Numbered from the stretch's first letter, positions 35,731-45,389 are shown. The stretch: DNA of 64,000 nucleotides from Saccharibacillus sp. CPCC 101409 (GCF_030518235.1 NZ_JAULSA010000002.1:310001-374000), one strand, 5' to 3'. Notes: a model not told the origin generated them from the sequence alone. Program-made: numbers and translations.

Positions 35731-36603
35731 ATGAGCGAACGCACCGCCAACCGGATCTTCGATATCGTCAATATTACGTTCGTTACGCTGTTCGTCGTGT
35801 TCTGCCTGGCGCCGTTTATGCACACGATCGCCGTCTCGCTCAGCTCCAACCGGGCGATCATGTCCGGCGAAGTCACGCTGTTTCCGATCGAGATCAACTG
35901 GGACGCGTATATTCAGGTGTTTTCCAACAATTCCATGCTGCATTCGCTGGGCTTCACCGTCATCTTGACGGTCGCCACGACGCTGCTCTGCATGCTGTTC
36001 ACGGTCGCCGCGGCGTATCCGCTGACCAAACCGCATCTCAAAGGGCGCAAATTTTTTCTGTACCTGATTATCGTGACCATGTTTTTCAGCGGCGGCATTA
36101 TTCCGGAGTATCTGCTGATCCGCGATCTGCATATGATCAACACGGTCTGGTCGCTGATCCTGCCGGGACTGGTCAGTCCGTTCAACCTGATTATCCTGAT
36201 TTCTTTTTTCAAAAATATCCCGCCGAGCCTGGAAGAATCCGCGGAGATCGACGGCAGCTCGCATTTCCATACGCTGATGCGCATCGTGCTGCCGCTGTCC
36301 ATGCCGGTTATGGCGACGCTGGCGCTGTTCTATGCGGTAGGTCGCTGGAACGGTTTCCAGGATTCGCTGATGTATATCACCAATCCGGAACTGTATCCGC
36401 TCCAGCTCAAGCTGTTCCAGATGGTGCAGAACAACATGGTCACCGAGCTGACGCAGATGGAAGGCGCGAACCGGACCCCGCTGACGCCGGAAAGCCTGAA
36501 AGCGGCCACCGTCATTTTCGCGACCGTGCCGATTCTGTGCGTATATCCGTGGCTGCAAAAATACTTCGTCAGCGGCGTGATGCTGGGCGCGGTGAAAGGC
36601 TAA
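35731..36603 (+). CDS. ABC sugar importer permease (LplC/YtcP type)
   Basis: A 290-residue six-span protein, the partner of the previous permease. The start FDIVNITFVTLFVVFCLAPF, the EAA loop (EESAEIDGSSHFHTLMRIVL) and the end YPWLQKYFVSGVMLGAVKG are typical of the YtcP/LplC group. GGAAAGGAGA precedes the ATG. The next gene begins 31 bp downstream in the same operon. Confidence 0.93.
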   Translation: MSERTANRIFDIVNITFVTLFVVFCLAPFMHTIAVSLSSNRAIMSGEVTLFPIEINWDAYIQVFSNNSMLHSLGFTVILTVATTLLCMLFTVAAAYPLTKPHLKGRKFFLYLIIVTMFFSGGIIPEYLLIRDLHMINTVWSLILPGLVSPFNLIILISFFKNIPPSLEESAEIDGSSHFHTLMRIVLPLSMPVMATLALFYAVGRWNGFQDSLMYITNPELYPLQLKLFQMVQNNMVTELTQMEGANRTPLTPESLKAATVIFATVPILCVYPWLQKYFVSGVMLGAVKG

Positions 36604-36634
36604 AGCGGAAGCGGCGCAAAAAGGAGGGCGGCAT

Positions 36635-37666
36635 ATGCAAAACAAAGGCGAGTATTCGTTCTCGACCTGCTGGAATATCAAGCGCCATACGGATGGACGA
36701 GCGATGCTGGAAGAGATTCGCGGACTCGGCTTCCGCCGGGTGGAGCTGAACTACAATGTAACGCATGAGATGCTGACGACGATCGAGCCGATGATCGAGC
36801 GCGGGGAGATCGGCGTGTCGAGCGTGCACAATACGTTCCCGCATACGCCGGACCCGGATTACGGGACCGATTCGGTGCTGCTCGGCTTCGAGGACGAAGA
36901 CAAGCGGCGCAGGGCGGTCGAACTGCTGGTGGAATCGGCGCGGTACGCGCACCGCTTCGGCGGCGAAGCGGTCGTCGTGCATCCGGGCGAAGTGCCGTTC
37001 CCGGTCAACATCGGCAAAGAACTGGAGATTCTCTACAACGGCGAAGGCCGCGATTCGGACGCGTACCGGCGCAAATGGGCGGAGCTGACCGAGCGGCGGG
37101 AACAATTGGCAGGCGGCTATGTGCGTACGATTATCCGCAGCCTGGACGAAGCGTGCGGCCGCGCCGAATCGCTGGGGCTGAATATCCGTTTCGGCATCGA
37201 AACGCGGTCCCGGCCGAACCAGATCCCGACGCTGGCCGAAGCGCGGACGATTATCCGCGAGCTGGAAGGCGCGCCGGTCGGCATCTGGTACGATACCGGC
37301 CACGCGATCATGATGGATCGGTTGGGGTTGTACGACAGTGTGGCGGAAATGGACGGGCTGACGGATCATATCGTCGGCGCGCATATTCACGAAACGATCG
37401 GGCTGTCGGATCACTGGTGTCCGTACGTGCACAGCGGGGATATGGAGTTCTACGACGCTTACCTGCCGATGATCGGGCGGGCGGGCGTGAAAGTGTACGA
37501 GCTGAAAGCGGCTTGTCTGCCGGAAGAGATCGAGAACAGTCATTCGCTGCTGACCGCCAAGCTGCGTGAGCGGCGCGGCAAAGAAGCGGGCGAAAACGAA
37601 TCGGCGCAAACCAACGGGAAATCCGAAGGAGCCGGGAAAGGAGGACTGCATGACGGGACGCGGTAA
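36635..37666 (+). CDS. TIM-barrel sugar isomerase/epimerase-like protein
   Basis: A 343-residue AP-endonuclease-2-type TIM barrel. Likely metal-binding stretches are SSVHNTFPHT, GEAVVVHPGEV, FGIETRSRPNQIPT, IWYDTGHAIMM and GAHIHETIGLSDHW. The fold is shared by xylose isomerase, epimerases and inosose dehydratase, so the reaction is open: an isomerase or epimerase for the imported sugar. A charged tail of about 35 residues follows the barrel. AAAGGAGGG precedes the ATG. The end overlaps the next gene by 17 bp. Confidence 0.8.
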   Translation: MQNKGEYSFSTCWNIKRHTDGRAMLEEIRGLGFRRVELNYNVTHEMLTTIEPMIERGEIGVSSVHNTFPHTPDPDYGTDSVLLGFEDEDKRRRAVELLVESARYAHRFGGEAVVVHPGEVPFPVNIGKELEILYNGEGRDSDAYRRKWAELTERREQLAGGYVRTIIRSLDEACGRAESLGLNIRFGIETRSRPNQIPTLAEARTIIRELEGAPVGIWYDTGHAIMMDRLGLYDSVAEMDGLTDHIVGAHIHETIGLSDHWCPYVHSGDMEFYDAYLPMIGRAGVKVYELKAACLPEEIENSHSLLTAKLRERRGKEAGENESAQTNGKSEGAGKGGLHDGTR

Positions 37667-39464
37667 AAGCGAACCGCCGGAACGCGGGCGCGCGGCGGCA
37701 GCGGAACGGAAGGAAGGACAAAGCGGGATGTACGCGCGTTTGACGGCGCGGGGAGACGAATTGACGCGCTCCGGGCTGGAGCGGCAGGTGCTGGAGCCGG
37801 CAAGCCCCTATTACGGGGGCACGATCGATCCCGCCACGGGCATCGCCTGGGTCAACCATACGACCGGCACGCCGACCGATATGTGCAACTGGGGCGCGGC
37901 GCTGGTCAATCCGGATTCCGCGTATTACCGCGACGAGGAATTGGCGCGGCGCCTGGAGCTGGCGGCGCGGTTCGTGCTGCGGTTCCAGCACGCCGACGGC
38001 TCGATCTCGCCGGGCTGGACCAACGATCACTCGCCGCCGGACACGGCGTTCGTGGTCGTCGGCTATGCGCAGCTGTATCGGCTGCTGGAGAAGGCGGATT
38101 GGGAGCCGCTGCTGCCGGCGCTCGAAGGAATGCGGCTGTTCCTGGAGCGGACGCTGCCGGTCCTCCTGACGGGCGGCTGCCACACGCCGAACCACCGCTG
38201 GGTGCTGTGCGCCGCGCTCGGCTTCCTGCACGAGCTGCTCGGCAGCGAAGCGGCGGCGCGGCGGGCCGGGGAGTGGCTGGCCGAAGGCATGGACATGACG
38301 CCCGACGGCGAATGGACCGAGCGCAGCAACGGCATCTACAGCGCCGTCAGCGATATCATGCTGATCCACGCGGCGCGGCTGCTGGACCGCCCGGAGCTGC
38401 TGGAGCCGGTGCGGCTCAATCTGCGCATGATGGTTTATCTCGTGCATCCGTCGGGCGAGATCGTAACGGATTATTCGGGCCGCCAGGATCTGGGCCGGTT
38501 CCACGATCTGTCGCCTTATTATCTGCCGTATGCCGTGCTGGCCCGGCTGGACGGCGATCCGCTGTTCGCCGGCATGGCGGAGCTTGCCGCCGGCGTCCTG
38601 GACGGACCGGGCGCCTGCTCGGTCCATGCGCTGACGGCGCTGCTGCTGGAGCCGGAGCTGCGGCGGGACTTCGAAGCGGCTGAAGCGCCGCCGGAGCGGT
38701 ACGAGAAGATCTTGAACGGCGAGTTTGGGCGCGGCGGCTATTTGCAGGGCATGGAAGCGGCCGGGCATCGCGGCGTCATCTTCCACAGCCGGCTGCACAC
38801 GGATTTCGGCGCGCCGGTCGCGCGTATCCGGGACGGCGGAACCAGCGTCACGCTGATGACGGAGACGCCTTCGTTCTTCGCGCTGCGCCACGGCGCGGTC
38901 CGGCTGCTGGGCGTGCAGCTGGCTTCTGTTTTCGAGCCCGGCTGGGTGCCGATGCAGGAGCTGAGCCGGACCGCCGAAGGGTACGAACTTGCCGGCGAGC
39001 AGCGCAAAGGGTATTACGGCCCGATTCCGGCCGATCGGCTGCCGCCTTCGGCCGATTCGCCGGTCAGCCCGTGGTATCTGCTGCCGCATCATAGCCGGCC
39101 GCTGACGCACGAGCAGTCGTTCGCCGTCCGCGCGCAGGCGCGGCAGACCCCGCAGGGCTGGACCCTGCGCGTGCGCAGCGGCGGACCGCAGCAGCTGATG
39201 GCGCAGCTTGCGCTGGTATTCGGCGCCGAAGGAAAGATCGCTTCGGGCGAGCTGGTGAAAACCGGCGAAGGCCGCCGGCTGTGGAGCGGAGGAACGCTCC
39301 GCTACGAATGCGGAGCAGACTGGATCGAACTGACCGGCGGCGAGCTGGGCCATCTGGCGCCGTCGGTGCGCGAAGCCGCCCTGCCGGGCGGCTGCCAGGC
39401 GGTGCTGATTAATTTCATGACGCCTTTCGACAAGACGATCGAGATCCGGCTGTCGCGTGCATGA
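37650..39464 (+). CDS. Unrecognised helical-toroid protein in sugar operon
   Basis: A 604-residue protein without a signal peptide. AAAGGAGG supports the ATG at 37650; about 35 polar residues precede the fold. The first 380 residues look like an (alpha/alpha) toroid (FVLRFQHADGSISPGWTND, TPNHRWVLCAALGFLHELLG, ERSNGIYSAVSDIMLIHAAR). The rest is beta-rich (GVIFHSRLHTDFGAPVARIR). This two-part plan resembles heparinase II/III-like lyases and some glycoside hydrolases, but I do not recognise a named family. Its operon position suggests an intracellular glycan-cleaving enzyme. Confidence 0.7.
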   Translation: MTGRGKSEPPERGRAAAAERKEGQSGMYARLTARGDELTRSGLERQVLEPASPYYGGTIDPATGIAWVNHTTGTPTDMCNWGAALVNPDSAYYRDEELARRLELAARFVLRFQHADGSISPGWTNDHSPPDTAFVVVGYAQLYRLLEKADWEPLLPALEGMRLFLERTLPVLLTGGCHTPNHRWVLCAALGFLHELLGSEAAARRAGEWLAEGMDMTPDGEWTERSNGIYSAVSDIMLIHAARLLDRPELLEPVRLNLRMMVYLVHPSGEIVTDYSGRQDLGRFHDLSPYYLPYAVLARLDGDPLFAGMAELAAGVLDGPGACSVHALTALLLEPELRRDFEAAEAPPERYEKILNGEFGRGGYLQGMEAAGHRGVIFHSRLHTDFGAPVARIRDGGTSVTLMTETPSFFALRHGAVRLLGVQLASVFEPGWVPMQELSRTAEGYELAGEQRKGYYGPIPADRLPPSADSPVSPWYLLPHHSRPLTHEQSFAVRAQARQTPQGWTLRVRSGGPQQLMAQLALVFGAEGKIASGELVKTGEGRRLWSGGTLRYECGADWIELTGGELGHLAPSVREAALPGGCQAVLINFMTPFDKTIEIRLSRA

Positions 39465-39649
39465 ATTATCGGCCGGCTCCGGTTCCGGTCCGCCAGCCGG
39501 GTTCGGTTGGTTGTTGGAATCAGCGACGAGTCCATGCAATAACAAGAAACGTACAGCCAGCATTCAGCGCATTTCATTTCTTTCTGAGCCGCACTGAAAA
39601 TGCGCACATCCGGTCAGTATTTTAGGCGAAAAAAGAAGTTCGGGGGCAG

Positions 39650-39786
39650 AATGTTGACTTTTGGAACACATTTGATGGACAATTCTTCGTTTTCATCGAT
39701 TTTTTGACCCGAATGCGCATATAAAGTCAACATTTTGGGTTGTGTCCCGGATTTTCTCGATAATTGCTGCTCTAAAGTCAACATTT
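39650..39786. repeat. Intergenic repeat array C
   Basis: The core AAAGTCAACATTT occurs at 39723-39736 and 39774-39786, 51 bp apart, and inverted as AATGTTGACTTTT at 39650-39662. The block GGATTTTCTCGATAATTGC (39749-39767) resembles the TGTCGAGAAAGTCC ends of elements B and D. The stretch 39465-39649 holds no gene that I can see. Confidence 0.75.
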
Positions 39787-39892
39787 CTTTGTTCATCAAG
39801 GAATCGTTCCGGAGATTTTGCGCGGCTTGATCGCTATCAAGCTTCGTGTCGGCGCGCGCTAATCTTTCCGATCCTGCTGTAATTTCAATCAG

Positions 39893-39953
39893 GCCGCTTT
39901 CTCCCGTACGCAAAAACCTGTCGGTTCTGCGTCGGGACGGAAGCGGCTTTTTT
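39893..39953 (+). terminator. Terminator of the 33-39.5 kb operon
   Basis: Long stem GCCGCTTTCTCCCGTACGCA with TGCGTCGGGACGGAAGCGGC, then TTTTTT. It stands about 430 bp after the last gene, with array C between. Confidence 0.8.
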
Positions 39954-40125
39954 GGCTTCATCCGGTTCCGAGATCGCCCGCCGCGCGCTGCGGGAAGCGG
40001 GTAGATCCGCGAATTCGACGAACGAATCGAAAGAAAGTCCACCTTTCCAAAACATACGGTCTTCTGCCGGGCGAACCTTCGCTCTTATAATGGAGATGAC
40101 CCAGAGACAGGAAAGGAGCAGCGAG

Positions 40126-41031
40126 ATGAATATATTGATTGTGGACGACGAGCCGAGGCATCGGCGGGGCATGATGAATCTGATCCTGTCGCTTCGGCCC
40201 GGCGACCGGGTGGAAGCCGCCGGCGACGGGCAGGCGGCGCTCGATATGATCCGAAGCGGGCGGCCCGATCTGGTGCTGACGGATATCCGCATGCCGAATA
40301 TGGACGGGCTCGAATTCCTCAGGCAGCTGGAAAGCGAAAGCCGCCCGCCCAAAGTCGTAATGGTATCCGCTTACAATTTGTTCGATTACGCGCAGCAGGC
40401 GCTGCGCCACGGAGCCAGCGATTATCTGCTCAAGCCGGTGGACGACGGCAAGCTCGAAGCGATGCTGAATCGGATCGAAGAAGGATTGAAGCTCGAAGAC
40501 AAGCGGCGCGCCGAGTCGGAGGAACTGGAGCAGCGCCTGGAACGGATGCGCTTCGCCGCGGCGGGCGAGAGCGGACCGGCGCCGGACGGCGTTTCGCCGA
40601 TATCCGCAGGCGGCGAATCGGAATCCGCTTCCGCGTCGGAACTCCAAGCGCGCCCCGAAGTATCGGCGTCCGAACCGCCGGCCGCGGACGGAGACGCGGC
40701 GGCGCAGGCTCGGGAATGCCTGGACTGGATCGAAGAACATCTGCGCGAGGAGCTGACGCTGGAGCGGGCGGCCGAACGGTTCTTTTTCAATCCGTCGTAT
40801 TTCAGCACCTGGATCAAACAGCAGACGGGACGTACGTTCACGCAGCATCTGACCGAAGCCCGGATGCGCAGGGCGCGCGAGCTGCTGGGCGAGAACAAAC
40901 GGATCTACGAAGCGGCCGCCGCCTGCGGCTACCCGGACACCAAATATTTCTGCCGGGTATTCAAGAAGCGGCACGGCGTGTCCCCGGCCGTGTACAAACA
41001 TCGTTCCGCCCGGAAGAAGGCGGCCGAATGA
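40126..41031 (+). CDS. Response regulator with AraC output domain (YesN type)
   Basis: A 301-residue regulator. The receiver domain covers 1-125 with the acidic pocket Asp7, Asp8, phospho-acceptor Asp53 (LVLTDIRMPNMDG) and Lys103. A disordered Ala/Ser/Glu-rich linker spans about 150-200, and an AraC DNA-binding domain (ERAAERFFFNPSYFSTWIKQ) about 205-295. GAAAGGAG precedes the ATG. It overlaps the kinase gene by ATGA. It most likely activates the importer operon starting at 42919. Confidence 0.93.
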   Translation: MNILIVDDEPRHRRGMMNLILSLRPGDRVEAAGDGQAALDMIRSGRPDLVLTDIRMPNMDGLEFLRQLESESRPPKVVMVSAYNLFDYAQQALRHGASDYLLKPVDDGKLEAMLNRIEEGLKLEDKRRAESEELEQRLERMRFAAAGESGPAPDGVSPISAGGESESASASELQARPEVSASEPPAADGDAAAQARECLDWIEEHLREELTLERAAERFFFNPSYFSTWIKQQTGRTFTQHLTEARMRRARELLGENKRIYEAAAACGYPDTKYFCRVFKKRHGVSPAVYKHRSARKKAAE

Positions 41032-42794
41032 GAAGATCGTTCCGCTTCCGGCTGCTGGCCAGCTACGTGCTGCTGACCGCGGTCCCGCTGCTTGCGCTCG
41101 GCATGCTGTTCTACCAGGCCAGCCTGCGGGTCGTCACCGGCCAGGCGCAGGACAATGTCTACGAGATCGTGCGCAAGAACAATCAGCTGATGGATACGCA
41201 GCTGCGGATCGTCGACCAGAACAGCATGGCGCTGTTTACCGACAAAGAGCTGTTTACCCTGTTCAACGAGCTCGATCCGTCCAATCAGGCGGACCTGCTT
41301 GCGGCGGACCGGCAGGTGTCCGAAGTGCTGCGCAATTATTTCGCCTGGATCGGCGATGTGTACACGTATCAGCTGTGGACGTCGTATTTCACGTTCGGCC
41401 AGCAGCTTCCCCAGGGCGATCCGACGGAATCGACCGTTTACCGTGCGGCGGTGCGCGCGGGCGGCAAGCTGGTCTGGTATCCGACCTACGACTTCGCCGA
41501 CGTATTCGGGCAGCCGGATTTCGCCCAGGACAATATCAATTTCCGCTACCTGTTCTCGGCGACCCGGGTACTCGATTTTTCTTATTTGAGCAATTCCCTG
41601 CTGCGCCGGCTGGACGAAGACGTCGAGCGGCCGGTGCTTGCGATCAGCTTCAAGTTCGAAGCGCTGAACGCCCTGTTCTCGGGCAGCCTGCCGGACCGCT
41701 CCCGCTATCTGGTGCTGGACGAACACAACCGCGTGGTCGCAAGCGGCGACCGGACGCTGATCGCCGCCGTATACGACGAGCCGTGGGTGGAACCGCTCCA
41801 ATTGGCCGGAACCGGCAAAACGCGCATGACGCTCGGCGGCGAGCGGGTCATCGTCTGCTTCGACCGCTCGCAGGTAACGGGCTGGCTGTCGGTCGTCATC
41901 ACGCCAGAATCGGCCCTGATCGGCGGACTGCTGCCGGTGATCCGCATGTCGACGCTGCTGCTTGCGATCGTGATGATCGCCGCCGCGCTGGCGCTGGCTT
42001 ACTTTATCTCCGGCCGGATTACCAAGCCGGTCAAGCGCCTGACCGCCGCGATGCGTTCGGTCGGGGAAGGGGATTTCGATACCCGGCTGCCGGTCGGACC
42101 CGGCGACGAGCTGGGGCAGTTGATGCTGCATTTCAACCGGATGAACGACCGGATCGGCTCGCTCGTCACCGAGGTGTACGAGACCCGGCTCAAAGAACAG
42201 GAAGCGGAGATCGAAGCGCTCAACCGGCAGATGAACCCGCATTTTCTCTATAACACGCTGAATGTCATGAATTGGATGGCGCTCGAAGGCGACCAGCGGG
42301 AACTGAGCCGGATGCTCGTCTGTCTGTCCAATATGCTGCACTACACGTCCCGCCGAGAATGGAGAGCCGTGTCGCTGAGCGAGGAAGTGGAGTGGATGAA
42401 CAGCTACTTCTATATTATGCAGGCGAGGTTCGAAGACAAATTCACGGTGCAGTACGATTTCGTTCCGGAACTGTACGCATGCGAGCTGCCCAGGCTGATC
42501 TTTCAGCCGTTTGTGGAGAACGCCATCCTGCACGGATTCGAAGGCATGGAGTCCGGCGGACGGATCGTGATCGGCGGCAGGATCGAGAGCGGGATGCGGA
42601 TTTACGAGATCGAAGACAACGGCAGGGGAATGGACGCGGCGTCGGTCGACAGCATTGTAAACGGGGAAGGCGCTTCGGTCGGCATCCGCAATACGAGGGC
42701 CAGAATATCGATGCAGTACGGGGAACGGGCGTCGGTCGAGATTGTATCGGAGCCCGGCAAAGGGACCCGAATCGCGATCAGGCTGCCTGTGTAA
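41028..42794 (+). CDS. Sensor histidine kinase (YesM type)
   Basis: A 588-residue membrane kinase. TM1 is about 8-28, an extracellular double-Cache-like sensor runs to about 300, TM2 about 303-328, HAMP about 329-380, and the His_kinase domain has the phospho-acceptor His405 in MNPHFLYNTLN. The ATP-binding part has FQPFVENAILHGFEG, EDNGRGMD and GIRNTRARI. The start codon overlaps the response regulator stop. The pair senses an extracellular sugar for the operon that follows. Confidence 0.94.
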   Translation: MRRSFRFRLLASYVLLTAVPLLALGMLFYQASLRVVTGQAQDNVYEIVRKNNQLMDTQLRIVDQNSMALFTDKELFTLFNELDPSNQADLLAADRQVSEVLRNYFAWIGDVYTYQLWTSYFTFGQQLPQGDPTESTVYRAAVRAGGKLVWYPTYDFADVFGQPDFAQDNINFRYLFSATRVLDFSYLSNSLLRRLDEDVERPVLAISFKFEALNALFSGSLPDRSRYLVLDEHNRVVASGDRTLIAAVYDEPWVEPLQLAGTGKTRMTLGGERVIVCFDRSQVTGWLSVVITPESALIGGLLPVIRMSTLLLAIVMIAAALALAYFISGRITKPVKRLTAAMRSVGEGDFDTRLPVGPGDELGQLMLHFNRMNDRIGSLVTEVYETRLKEQEAEIEALNRQMNPHFLYNTLNVMNWMALEGDQRELSRMLVCLSNMLHYTSRREWRAVSLSEEVEWMNSYFYIMQARFEDKFTVQYDFVPELYACELPRLIFQPFVENAILHGFEGMESGGRIVIGGRIESGMRIYEIEDNGRGMDAASVDSIVNGEGASVGIRNTRARISMQYGERASVEIVSEPGKGTRIAIRLPV

Positions 42795-42833
42795 TTCCAA
42801 ATATAGTCCACCTATCCAATTCATTTCGGGTTA

Positions 42834-42860
42834 TGTAAGCGTTATCATCAAGCTTATAAT
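42834..42860 (+). promoter_or_regulatory. cre site and promoter of the arabinan-type operon
   Basis: TGTAAGCGTTATCA (42834-42847) fits the cre consensus TGWAARCGYTWWCA at all 14 positions. TATAAT follows at 42855-42860; the weak -35 region lies within the cre box, so CcpA would compete with polymerase or activator. Confidence 0.8.
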
Positions 42861-42918
42861 AAATGCAATCATAGACTGCAGCTATGAAATCAACGGCAAG
42901 TCGAAGGGAGACCGCAAG

Positions 42919-44334
42919 ATGGAGGGGTCGAAAAAAAGAGTGCCCGCGCTGATCTGGATTCTGGTTCTGGTCGCGGCGCTGCTGTCCGCGTGCACAAAGT
43001 CCGATACCCAGTTCGGCGGTACGTCGAACGATTCGTCGTCCGGCAAGTCGGGCGGCGAAAGCGGCGACAAAATTACGCTGCGCCTGACCGTATGGGGCGC
43101 TCCGGAAGAAGTCGCGCCGTACAAGATCGCGATCGAGAAATTCGAAACGGAGCATCCCAATATCAAAGTGGAGCTTCAGCATATCGCCGCGGATTACGAT
43201 ACGAAGCTGACGACGATGGTCGCCGGCAACGATGTGCCGGACGTCGCGATGATGGAATCGGCCAGTATCGCCTACCCGCTCGCCGAGCAGGGCAAATTCT
43301 ACAATTTGCAGGATTTCCTCGCGACCGATACGGAGATCAACGACGAGAGCCTGGTGCCGAATATCACGTACTCGCTCGAACCGGGCAACGTGATCGGCAT
43401 CGCGCCGGGACCGGAAATGTTCGCGCTGTTCTACAACGAAGAAGCGTTCCGCGAAGCGGGCGTGGAGCCGCCGCCGGCGAAAGCGTCCGAAGCCTGGACC
43501 TGGGACGAATTCGTCGAGGTCGCCAAGAAGCTGACGCTGGATTCCAAAGGCCGCACGGCGGACGATCCGGAATTCGATCCGAAGAATATCAAGCAGTACG
43601 GCATCAATATGCCGACCTGGTGGGGCAGCTACAGCAACTTTATCTACTCCAACGGCGGGGACTTTATTTCCGAGGACGGCAAGACGTTCGCGCTGAACCG
43701 GCCGGAAGCGGTCGAAGCGCTGCAAAAGCTGGCCGATCTGGTCAACGTGCATCACGTCGCGCCTTCGCCGGTGCAGGCCAAAAATATCCCTTCGACAAAC
43801 GTGGCGCTGCAAACGAAAAAAGTGGCGATGGCCGTCGACGGCCAGTGGGCGAGCGCCGCTCTGGCCAAATCGAACTTCGACTTCAACGTAGGCGTGCTGC
43901 CCGTGATGAAAAAGCCGCAAACGACCGTCGTCTGCGCCATGTTCTCCATGTTCAAGTCGACCGAGCATCCCGAAGAAGCGTGGGAACTGGTCAAAGCGCT
44001 GATCGCGCCGGAATCGTCGATCGACCTGCTGCAGGCGGGCACCTGGATGCCGGCGATGAGAGACTGGTATACCGATCCGCAGCTGCTGGACCGCTGGACG
44101 GCCAACCAGAAGTCGCGCCCGTCCGGTTATCGGGACGCCGTGGTCGATGTGCTGCTGAACGACGGTCACCAGACGCCGACCGGCTATGTCAAGAACTTCA
44201 ATAAGATTATGGATATCGTCAACCCGGCGATGGACAAAGTCTGGCTGGGCGAGCAGTCGGCGCAGGAAGCGCTGGACGGCATCGCCGCCAAAGCGCAGGC
44301 CCAGGTGCAGGGACGCCGCAGCGCTGCGGAATAA
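42919..44334 (+). CDS. Sugar-binding lipoprotein of ABC importer (CUT1)
   Basis: A 471-residue lipoprotein with a signal peptide ending LLSAC (Cys25) and a Ser/Gly-rich linker. The family-1 fold shows LRLTVWGAPEEVAPYKIAIE, FETEHPNIKVELQHI, VPDVAMMESASIAYPLAEQG and MAVDGQWASAALAKSNFDF. GAAGGGAG precedes the ATG at 42919. It is the first gene after the YesMN pair and behind a perfect cre site; permeases and GH127 and GH43 genes follow. Arabino-oligosaccharides are the likely ligand by context. Confidence 0.92.
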   Translation: MEGSKKRVPALIWILVLVAALLSACTKSDTQFGGTSNDSSSGKSGGESGDKITLRLTVWGAPEEVAPYKIAIEKFETEHPNIKVELQHIAADYDTKLTTMVAGNDVPDVAMMESASIAYPLAEQGKFYNLQDFLATDTEINDESLVPNITYSLEPGNVIGIAPGPEMFALFYNEEAFREAGVEPPPAKASEAWTWDEFVEVAKKLTLDSKGRTADDPEFDPKNIKQYGINMPTWWGSYSNFIYSNGGDFISEDGKTFALNRPEAVEALQKLADLVNVHHVAPSPVQAKNIPSTNVALQTKKVAMAVDGQWASAALAKSNFDFNVGVLPVMKKPQTTVVCAMFSMFKSTEHPEEAWELVKALIAPESSIDLLQAGTWMPAMRDWYTDPQLLDRWTANQKSRPSGYRDAVVDVLLNDGHQTPTGYVKNFNKIMDIVNPAMDKVWLGEQSAQEALDGIAAKAQAQVQGRRSAAE

Positions 44335-44356
44335 GCGGCGATCCGCCGATCTTTTT
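44335..44356 (+). terminator. Weak attenuator-like hairpin
   Basis: CGGCG-ATC-CGCCG, then ATCTTTTT, between binding-protein and permease genes. The stem is only 5 bp, so partial termination at most. Confidence 0.4.
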
Positions 44357-44501
44357 GCAGCGTGCGATAGCCGGACAGAAACCGTGCGGCGGCGCGGACG
44401 GCGCTTGAGAGGCGGGGCTTTTTCCTTTCGGAAACGCCGCTTCTCCGCGCGGCCGAGCGCCGCCTTTTAACGCGCCCGGATTCGGAAGCAGGAGGGAAAT
44501 C

Positions 44502-45389
44502 ATGAGAAAAAGTTTATTTCACGGACTGCTGTTTACCTCGCCCGCGATCCTCGGCTTTCTTATTTTTACGCTCGGTCCGATGATCGCAAGTCTGGTACTC
44601 AGCTTTACCGATTACTCCGTGTTCAAAGAACAAACCGTGTTTATCGGCATCGACAATTACGTGCGCATGTTCTCGGGCGCGGACGATTACTTTTACCCGT
44701 CGCTTGCGGCGACGTTCTACTTCGTCGCGCTGCGGGTGCCGGCCGTGATCGTGCTGTCGTTCCTGATCGCGCTGCTGCTGAATATGAATATTAAAGGCCG
44801 CGCTTTTTTCCGGACCGTCGTGTATCTGCCCAGTATCGTTCCGGCCGTCGCGTCGGCGATGATCTGGATGTGGCTGCTCAACCCCGACCTCGGCCTTGTC
44901 AACTCGATCCTGAATACGTTCGGGCTGCCGGGCAGCAATTGGCTGTACGGGGAGAATACCGTCGTGCCGTCCGTTGTGCTCACCTCGCTGTGGGGCATTG
45001 GGGGGACGGTCATTATTTTCCTCGCCGGATTGTCGGGCATCCCGCGCCAGTATTACGAAGCGATCGACGTCGACGGGGGAGGCTGGCTGAGCAAGCTGCG
45101 CCATATCACGATCCCGCTGGTGTCGCCGACGATTTTTTTCAACGCGATCATGACGATTATCGGTTCGATCCAGGTGTTCAACGAAGCGTACATCCTGACC
45201 CAGGGCGGACCGAACAACAAAAGTTTGTTTTACGTATTCTATCTGTGGAGAACGGGCTTCCGGGACGCGGAAATGGGCTACGCTTCAGCGCTGGCCTGGG
45301 TGCTGTTCATCGTTATTTTGTTCTTCACGTTTATCGTGTTCCGCACGTCCAATTCCTGGGTGCATTATGAAGGGGAGGGCCGTTCATGA
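44502..45389 (+). CDS. ABC sugar importer permease (MalF type)
   Basis: A 295-residue six-span permease. LLFTSPAILGFLIFTLGPMI opens the protein and the EAA loop is EAIDVDGGGWLSKLRHITIP. AGGAGGG precedes the ATG. The stop overlaps the next permease start by ATGA. The ATPase is not encoded here, as is common for CUT1 importers using a shared MsmX/MsmK protein. Confidence 0.94.
   Translation: MRKSLFHGLLFTSPAILGFLIFTLGPMIASLVLSFTDYSVFKEQTVFIGIDNYVRMFSGADDYFYPSLAATFYFVALRVPAVIVLSFLIALLLNMNIKGRAFFRTVVYLPSIVPAVASAMIWMWLLNPDLGLVNSILNTFGLPGSNWLYGENTVVPSVVLTSLWGIGGTVIIFLAGLSGIPRQYYEAIDVDGGGWLSKLRHITIPLVSPTIFFNAIMTIIGSIQVFNEAYILTQGGPNNKSLFYVFYLWRTGFRDAEMGYASALAWVLFIVILFFTFIVFRTSNSWVHYEGEGRS

Noticed and set aside
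32871-35897. 1008-residue open frame on the minus strand opposite the ABC importer
   Set aside because: It is antisense to well-defined lipoprotein and permease genes and has no domain features.
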